NCBI GenBank assembly: GCA_036732565.1
Contig: DAINCF010000016.1
Coordinates: 1-28,806 of the forward strand
Length of the DNA: 28,806 bases
DNA from: JAIVJN01 sp036732565
Lineage (GTDB): Bacteria > Acidobacteriota > Vicinamibacteria > Vicinamibacterales > UBA2999
Reading direction: 5' to 3'
Part shown: in pieces, positions 24,313 to 28,806 of the stretch
Layout: each line of letters starts with the position of its first letter
Numbering within the stretch: position 1 is the stretch's first letter
The notes under the pieces: generated by a model
Databases searched by the model: none
Told to the model about the DNA's origin: nothing
The model's input: only the letters and a program-made list of their open reading frames with translations
Translations under genes and position numbers: made by a program

Positions 24313-25593
24313 CTAGTGCTCGTCGCCGATGCGCTCGCGGAGGAGCGCGGTCTTGAGATAGAAGCTCCCCTCGCCGACGAGGGCCTCGCCCGCTCGCACC
24401 CCGTCGCGCGCTTCGACGAGGCCGCCCGCGGTCGCACCAAGCTCGACGAAGCGGCGGACGAATCGCGTCGGCGTGTCGCGGACGAAGATCACCGACTGGC
24501 CATCGATCTGCTGAACCGCCGCCGCAGGCAGGATCACGGCTTCGCGCCGACCCGCCGTGGGCATCGTCACCCGCGCGAACATGTCGATCTTCAACGACAT
24601 GTCGGCGTTGTCGACCACACAGCGAACGGAGGCGCTCCTGGTTTGCGGATCGAGGCGATCGGCCACGTGGGTGATGCGTCCGGCGAACGCTCGACCGGGG
24701 AACGCGTCCACCCGCACGGTGACGTCCCCTCCGGCGCCGACCTTCGCGAGATCCTGCTCGTAGACCGCCCCCAGCACCCAGACCGTGGAGAGATCCGTCA
24801 CGGTCAGCAGCTCGCGTTCGGGCTCGACCAGCTCGCCTTGCGCCACGTCGTATTTCGTCACCACGCCGTCGAACGGCGCTCGAAGCACCGCGTGTGATGC
24901 CTCCCGATGGGGACTGTTTCCGTCGGTCGGCGAGAGCCGCTCGAGGTCGTCATCGCTCAGACCGAAGCGATGGAGCTGCTCCTCCACGCGCGCGACGGCC
25001 GCGCGCTCCCGTGCCATGGCCGCATCGGCGGCCTTCAACTCGGCTTCGCGCAGGTCGAGCGTCTGCCGGGCGATTGCCTCAATCGCGATCAGCGCTCGCG
25101 CGCGCTCCACCATGCGCTGTTTGACCAGCTGATCCGCCGCCGCTTGTTGCAGCACGGCGCGCGCGCCGAGGTACTCGCCGACCAGCTCGCCCAGCTGAAT
25201 GTTGTCGTAGGTGACGAGCGGCTGGCCCCGACGCACGCGCTCGCCCGGCCGGACCCACACGCGTTCGACGAGGCCGCGCGCAAGCGGCCGGATGTGCGCC
25301 ACGCGGGCATCGTCTGGAGCCACCGACCCCGTCACCTCGATCGTGGCCGGCAGACGGTCCGTGACCGCGTGCACGATCTGGAGTCCGGTATTGCGTTGCG
25401 CGGTCTCGGAAAGCTCCACGACGCCATCCGGAAGCTCAGAAGCGGGATCGTGGGCGACGAGGGCGGCGACATTTGGTTCGCGTCGCAGCATCCATCCAGC
25501 GGCGCCGCTGACCATCGCGGTCAGGCCCACAACCAGCAGCAGCAGGCGCACGGATATGCCGCGACCCTCACGCTCGTGGCTGGTCGCGCTCAT
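24313..25593 (-). CDS. czcB: CzcB-type RND periplasmic adaptor
   Basis: The predicted adaptor has 426 residues. An N-terminal membrane segment (about 15-33) anchors it. A barrel-sandwich half (SVAPDDARVAHIRPLARGLVERVWV, around 89-113) leads into an alpha-helical hairpin (about 135-215, many Ala/Glu/Arg). The second lipoyl half is LRAPFDGVVTKYDVAQGELV, cited by APFDGVV, followed by a beta-barrel and a membrane-proximal domain. The order matches CzcB/CusB adaptors. No extra N-terminal metal-binding His/Met domain is evident. It bridges the CzcA pump and the CzcC outer-membrane channel. The start overlaps the czcC stop by 4 bases. Confidence 0.93.
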   Translation of the reverse strand: MSATSHEREGRGISVRLLLLVVGLTAMVSGAAGWMLRREPNVAALVAHDPASELPDGVVELSETAQRNTGLQIVHAVTDRLPATIEVTGSVAPDDARVAHIRPLARGLVERVWVRPGERVRRGQPLVTYDNIQLGELVGEYLGARAVLQQAAADQLVKQRMVERARALIAIEAIARQTLDLREAELKAADAAMARERAAVARVEEQLHRFGLSDDDLERLSPTDGNSPHREASHAVLRAPFDGVVTKYDVAQGELVEPERELLTVTDLSTVWVLGAVYEQDLAKVGAGGDVTVRVDAFPGRAFAGRITHVADRLDPQTRSASVRCVVDNADMSLKIDMFARVTMPTAGRREAVILPAAAVQQIDGQSVIFVRDTPTRFVRRFVELGATAGGLVEARDGVRAGEALVGEGSFYLKTALLRERIGDEH

Positions 25594-26855
25594 CGCGCGC
25601 TCCCTGGATTGCTCGGAATCGCGCTCCCCAGCGCCGCGGCCAGTTCGACGCCGCTGACGCGCAGCTCGAACAGCGCGCGGTTGTGGGTGCGCACGGTGTC
25701 GCGAAAGGCGCGCTGTGCGTCCAGGAAGTCGATGAGATCCGCGGCTCCGACGCGGTACGCTTCGAGCGCGACGTCGCGCGATTCGCGTGCGCCTGTCAGG
25801 TAGTCGCGTTCGAGGTAGTCGACCCGCGCCCGGTTGGTCCGCAGCGCGTTCGCGGCCCGCTGCACCTCGAGTCGCACGCCCGTGTCGATCTCGGCCACGT
25901 GCGCATCCGCGGCGCGGCGCTCGGCCTCGGCTCGCGCCATCTCACCCTGATGGCGATTGAACAGCGGCACGGGGAACGACACGCCGACCACCACGGCGTC
26001 GGCGCCAAAGTCACGACGATAGCCGCCGCCCAGCGTAAGGTTCGGCAGCCGTTGTGCGCGCTGCAACCGGACGAGCGTCTCTGCCCGCTCAGCCTCACGA
26101 CGTGCCGCGAGCGCATCGGGACGCGCTGCGAGGGCGGCGTCGACGCTACTCGCATCGACGTCGGCCGCGGTCGCCGTCAGCGCGTCGGCGAGCTCGATGG
26201 TCTGATCCAGAACCGGGGCGCCGAGCAGCGCCAGCAGCGCGGCTCGGGCGTTCTTCACGGTCAGTTCGGCCGCGAACACGTCTTCCACGAATCGCAGTCG
26301 CTCGACCTGCAGTCGGCGAAGCTCGGCGCCGGAGATCTCGCCCTGGTCGAACCGCGCGCGATTGAGCGCGATCGTGCGATCGATGTCCTCGAGCGTCGTC
26401 TCGGCGAAGCGGTGATCGGTGTCGGCCAGCACGGCGGTCAGGTAGGCGCGCTGCACGTCGAGCGCGACGAGCCTCTCTTGATCGCGCAGACTGGAGCGGG
26501 AGCCCTCGAGGCCGGCAGCGGCGGCTTCGGTGCGCAATCGGCGCCGGCCTCCGGTCTCAATCTCGTGATCGACACGAACGGTGAGCTCCTGGCCGCTCCA
26601 GAACCCCGGACGCGGCGAGGTGAACAGTGGATAGCCCTCGGCCTCGAACGACAGCGTGGGATTGGGTCGGCGCGACGCGCTCGTGCGCGCGCCGTCGGCG
26701 GCATCGACGCGTGCGCGCGCGGCGACAAGGGAAGGGTTTCGCTCGAGCGCCCGGCGAACGGCGGCATCGAGCGTCAGCGGCGACGGAATCGGCGTCTCAG
26801 CGCCGGCGAGATCGAACGGAACGAGAACGAGAAGAAAGACGACGAGCCTGTACAT
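25590..26855 (-). CDS. czcC: CzcC-type outer-membrane efflux channel
   Basis: The predicted channel has 421 residues. The start MYRLVVFLLVLVPFDLAGA is preferred because AGGTG lies five bases upstream and the leader is a signal peptide; an in-frame ATG six codons earlier is less likely. Two TolC-type repeats of long helices are visible. The first begins LTLDAAVRRALERNPSLVAARARV and the second SVDAALAARPDALAARREAE. Conserved beta-strand pieces are PTLSFEAEG and PNLTLGGGYRRDFG. The end contains the typical YRVGAADLIDFLDAQRAF. It forms the outer-membrane exit of the Czc pump and is the first gene of the czcCBA operon. Confidence 0.93.
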   Translation of the reverse strand: MYRLVVFLLVLVPFDLAGAETPIPSPLTLDAAVRRALERNPSLVAARARVDAADGARTSASRRPNPTLSFEAEGYPLFTSPRPGFWSGQELTVRVDHEIETGGRRRLRTEAAAAGLEGSRSSLRDQERLVALDVQRAYLTAVLADTDHRFAETTLEDIDRTIALNRARFDQGEISGAELRRLQVERLRFVEDVFAAELTVKNARAALLALLGAPVLDQTIELADALTATAADVDASSVDAALAARPDALAARREAERAETLVRLQRAQRLPNLTLGGGYRRDFGADAVVVGVSFPVPLFNRHQGEMARAEAERRAADAHVAEIDTGVRLEVQRAANALRTNRARVDYLERDYLTGARESRDVALEAYRVGAADLIDFLDAQRAFRDTVRTHNRALFELRVSGVELAAALGSAIPSNPGSAR

Positions 26856-26960
26856 ACGGACACCTAGCTCCAAACCATGTGGAGGCGAGTGCGAAGACCC
26901 GCTCTACTGATGTCGGCGATGGGCAGTTAGATCTAGTGGGATGTACTTCGATATCTACAG

Positions 26961-26983
26961 GGGCCGTTCCGTAGGAACGGCCC
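26961..26983. promoter_or_regulatory. Perfect hairpin upstream of czcC
   Basis: GGGCCGTTCC-GTA-GGAACGGCCC is a 10-bp perfect stem with a 3-nt loop, in the 221-bp gap between the small Cys-rich gene and czcC. No T-tract follows on either strand, so it is not a classic terminator. It could be an attenuator, an operator for a metal regulator, or another repeat unit. A pair of 8-bp inverted repeats (TCTAGTGG at 26932 and its complement ending at 27043) brackets it. Confidence 0.45.
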
Positions 26984-27076
26984 GGAAGCGTTGACCGAGC
27001 GAGTCGATGAACACTTCACCGTCCGTCGATACGCTCCACTAGAGCCCTGCTTCTCCCGACGCGAGCGAACGCGGAG

Positions 27077-27397
27077 CTAGACGGACAGCGGAGGGTGGTA
27101 CAGGAGTGGTGCGACGCCGGGGGATGGGCGTTCGTCAGGCGTGGGTGGCAGCGCTATCGGCTCGCCTTCGGTGTGCGCAAGATCCAGTGAGACGGGATCG
27201 ACGGTCTGCGAGCAGCAGAAGCAGTCGTCGATCGGCACCGATGGCGGCGCGGGCATCGACGTTGACGACGACGCTTCTGTCGGGATGGTCTCGGTCTCCG
27301 CGTCGCACAACTGCGGCGCCAACAAATCGATAGCGGTCCACGCCAGCAGCGCGAAGACCATCAATCGCACGATCGGGTGGCGACGAAAACGCGTCAC
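27077..27397 (-). CDS. Small Cys-rich exported or membrane protein upstream of czcCBA
   Basis: The predicted protein has 106 residues from a GTG at 27397. An ATG 16 codons upstream (27445) and another at 27361 are alternatives, and none has a strong ribosome binding site. A hydrophobic leader (IVRLMVFALLAWTAIDLLAPQLC) is followed by a Thr/Ser/Pro-rich stretch and a compact DDCFCCSQ motif (Cys59, 61 and 62), then an acidic Pro-rich tail. The Cys cluster beside two Asp residues could bind a soft metal in the periplasm. Its position before czcCBA on the same strand recalls the small accessory proteins (CzcI-like) of other Czc operons, but no sequence match to those is claimed. The frame is supported by its protein-like composition and leader. 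Confidence 0.6.
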   Translation of the reverse strand: MTRFRRHPIVRLMVFALLAWTAIDLLAPQLCDAETETIPTEASSSTSMPAPPSVPIDDCFCCSQTVDPVSLDLAHTEGEPIALPPTPDERPSPGVAPLLYHPPLSV

Positions 27398-27448
27398 GTC
27401 ACCACAGGATATCAGCGCTGCCGCGTGTCGGTCCACGTCCGTCAATGG

Positions 27449-27767
27449 GCGCAGATTGGATCAGCCGCAGATTGCGCAGATTCTCGACGAGCCGCCGATT
27501 CCACAGATAACACAGGGCGTGCGGCGCCCAAACGTCGAGGCGCCTGGCGGGCGCCCGTTCCCCACGGAGGTTCCACACGGAGGTGCCGTTCAGTGCGGGC
27601 GTTACGACGCGCGTGCGTAATCGTCGCGAGGAAGAGCACCTCTGTCGGAACCTTTGGTCGGAACCTTCGTGGGGCACTGAACCTTCGTGGGGCACCACCG
27701 TGAGGAACGCTTGTGCGGAACCTCCGTGCGGAACGACCACCTGCCCGCGGCTTCGCCGCACGCTCAC
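27449..27767. repeat. Dispersed ~200-bp repeat, copy 2 with extra left module
   Basis: The core 27567-27767 repeats 21003-21204 in the same orientation with about four changes, one of them a 1-base indel. The left shoulder ATTGGATCAGCCGC (27454) matches copy 1, but about 90 extra bases follow. These hold CAGATT/CACAGAT units and CGTCGAGGCGCC (27533), both also seen in the element at 15001-15236. The right end supplies the stop codon (TCA on plus, 27764-27766) of the methyltransferase gene. Apart from this repeat, the 366-bp gap between the Cys-rich gene and the methyltransferase holds nothing recognisable. Confidence 0.85.
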
Positions 27768-28591
27768 TGTTGACGTGTGGCCGTCCACGCCTGTTTTTGT
27801 TTGGCCCTGGTCATCGTGCCTTCGATGCGATCGCCTTGGACGCGACCGACGTACTCCGTGTCACCGACGGTCAAGCGAATCTGATCACCCATCATGCGTC
27901 CAGACAGATTGGCGGTCGCGGCGTCGCCGTTGCCGCGTGACCTGAGCTCGCCAGACAGCATCTGGAACTGTTGCGACAGCGCCAGTGTGCCACCCGCGAA
28001 CTGCCAGTTCCCGGCGACCTTCGCCGGCACGATCACCAGGTAGGCCGTGCACCAGCTGGTACACTCCGTTATCGAGTCGGTGGCGTCGGCTTCCCACCCT
28101 TCGACCTTGAAGGTGTTGAGCACGATGCGCGTGCCTGGCTTGAGCGCGAGGAACTTGTCCTGCAACTTCGAGAGGTTCGACGGCAGCAGGAACAGCGCCA
28201 GCACCGTGGCCTTCGAGATGTCCGCCTCGTACATATCCCCTTGGACGAACGAGGCCTTCTCGGCGACGCCCGATTCCTTGGCGAGCCGGGTCGAATGCTC
28301 CACCAGATCGGGGTTGTATTCGACGCCGATCGCCCGCGCGCCGCGCTTCGCTGCGGCGATGATGTTCCGGCCGTCACCGGATCCGAGATCCATGACCAGG
28401 TCCTGTGGTGTGACCTGCGCCATGTCGAGCATCTTCTCGACCATCTCCGGCGGCGACGGCACCCAGACGACGTCCTTGCCGGCCTGGCCCGACTTCGGTT
28501 GATAGACCTCCTGCGCGAGCGCGGCGATCGGCGCGAGCAGAAGGGCGATGAGGAACAGGGGGAGTGCCTGAGCGATCCTCGGACGATGCAT
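27764..28591 (-). CDS. Class I SAM-dependent methyltransferase with signal peptide
   Basis: The predicted protein has 275 residues. A clear signal peptide (MHRPRIAQALPLFLIALLLAPIAALA, cleavage at about Ala26-Gln27) precedes a Rossmann methyltransferase domain. Motif I is VMDLGSGDGRN (66-76), the motif II acidic residue is Glu91 (AIGVEYNP), and GDMYEAD (118-124) is motif III-like. The C-terminal third (about 195-265) is a beta-rich segment with repeated GxLxxxxQ and GxxxGDxIxL patterns, possibly a small lipocalin-like or substrate-binding domain. SAM is not known to be free in the periplasm, so a leader on this fold is odd; proteins of this type are nevertheless recurrent in environmental genomes. 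The substrate is unknown. The stop codon lies within the edge of the 200-bp repeat. Confidence 0.85.
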   Translation of the reverse strand: MHRPRIAQALPLFLIALLLAPIAALAQEVYQPKSGQAGKDVVWVPSPPEMVEKMLDMAQVTPQDLVMDLGSGDGRNIIAAAKRGARAIGVEYNPDLVEHSTRLAKESGVAEKASFVQGDMYEADISKATVLALFLLPSNLSKLQDKFLALKPGTRIVLNTFKVEGWEADATDSITECTSWCTAYLVIVPAKVAGNWQFAGGTLALSQQFQMLSGELRSRGNGDAATANLSGRMMGDQIRLTVGDTEYVGRVQGDRIEGTMTRAKQKQAWTATRQQ

Positions 28592-28631
28592 GCCCGTATT
28601 GTGCCGTAAACGCAGCGGCCTGGCGCTCTCG

Positions 28632-28648
28632 TATACTGCCAGTCGAGG
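28632..28648 (+). promoter_or_regulatory. -10-like box and ribosome binding site for the final gene
   Basis: TATACT (28632-28637) resembles a -10 box, and GAGG (28645-28648) lies five bases before the ATG at 28654. No good -35 is seen at normal spacing. If TATACT is used, the 5' leader would be very short. Confidence 0.4.
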
Positions 28649-28653
28649 TATCC

Positions 28654-28806
28654 ATGCCTGTTCGCACGATTCTGGCGCTCATGGGGTTGGCCCTGCTGAG
28701 CGGTTCGGTCGCGGCGCAGGGCCCAACGCGGCCGCGGCTCAACCCCGTCATCGAACTGCTGCAGCAGAAGAAGCCGGTCTTCGGCCTGTACGCCCCGAGC
28801 AACCGC
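28654..28806 (+). CDS. Exported protein, N-terminal fragment, possibly HpcH/HpaI aldolase-like
   Basis: The frame runs from the ATG to the window edge without a stop (51 codons). A signal peptide (MPVRTILALMGLALLSGSVAAQ) is followed by RLNPVIELLQQKKPVFGLYAPSN. This resembles the start of HpcH/HpaI aldolase/citrate-lyase family proteins (the pattern vIelL...kpvfG), versions of which with a leader occur in Acidobacteriota. The fragment is too short for a firm call, as the metal and substrate residues lie beyond the window. It is divergent from the methyltransferase gene. Confidence 0.55.
   Translation, partial: MPVRTILALMGLALLSGSVAAQGPTRPRLNPVIELLQQKKPVFGLYAPSNR

Noticed and set aside
23488..24897. 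Antisense open frame of 469 codons opposite czcA/czcB
   Set aside because: It spans two well-supported genes on the other strand and has shadow composition.

Overview
The window is high-GC DNA with tightly packed genes. It most resembles an Acidobacteriota genome, probably of the Vicinamibacteria type. This rests on DUF5916/CBM9-like outer-membrane proteins, a TonB receptor with an N-terminal carboxypeptidase-regulatory domain, a reaction-centre-like dihaem cytochrome, and many extracytoplasmic enzymes with signal peptides. The taxonomic call is inference from gene content; there is no rRNA or tRNA gene in the window. High GC produces many long antisense open frames, which were treated as shadows.

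Layout. 1-3772: two divergent DUF5916 outer-membrane beta-barrel genes, the left one cut by the window edge. 3775-3906: REP-like hairpin cluster. 3987-4421: small dihaem c-type cytochrome, with a strong intrinsic terminator between it and the next, convergent operon. 4477-10419 (minus): a TonB-dependent siderophore-type receptor followed by a NosF-like ABC ATPase and two DUF3526-type ABC-2 permeases. 10442-10631: second REP-like cluster and a possible operator. 10743-13384 (plus): LytS/LytR-type sensor kinase and LytTR response regulator, translationally overlapped. 13402-13659: small DUF3553-like protein. 13795-20308 (minus): secreted CehA-like metal-dependent hydrolase, DUF3299 protein, MacB-type ABC ATPase and permease, a nested inverted-repeat element, then a His-rich lipoprotein overlapping a second DUF3299 gene. 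20420-20926: small exported protein of unknown role. 21211-26855 (minus): complete CzcCBA heavy-metal RND efflux operon, preceded by a small Cys-rich membrane or exported protein (27077-27397). 27764-28591: a SAM methyltransferase with a signal peptide. 28654 to the end: start of an exported protein, possibly an HpcH/HpaI-type aldolase.

The most interesting biology is envelope metal handling. A DUF3299-ABC-lipoprotein cluster, reminiscent of the zinc-linked Zrg-type loci of gamma-proteobacteria, sits directly beside a CzcCBA exporter, and a TonB receptor/ABC-2 operon lies nearby. In addition, two nearly identical ~200-bp non-coding repeats lie 6.6 kb apart, each placed between the stop codon of one minus-strand gene and the start of the next. 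A 250-bp element with nested inverted repeats splits the DUF3299/ABC cluster, and GTAG-hairpin REP units occur in two intergenic regions.
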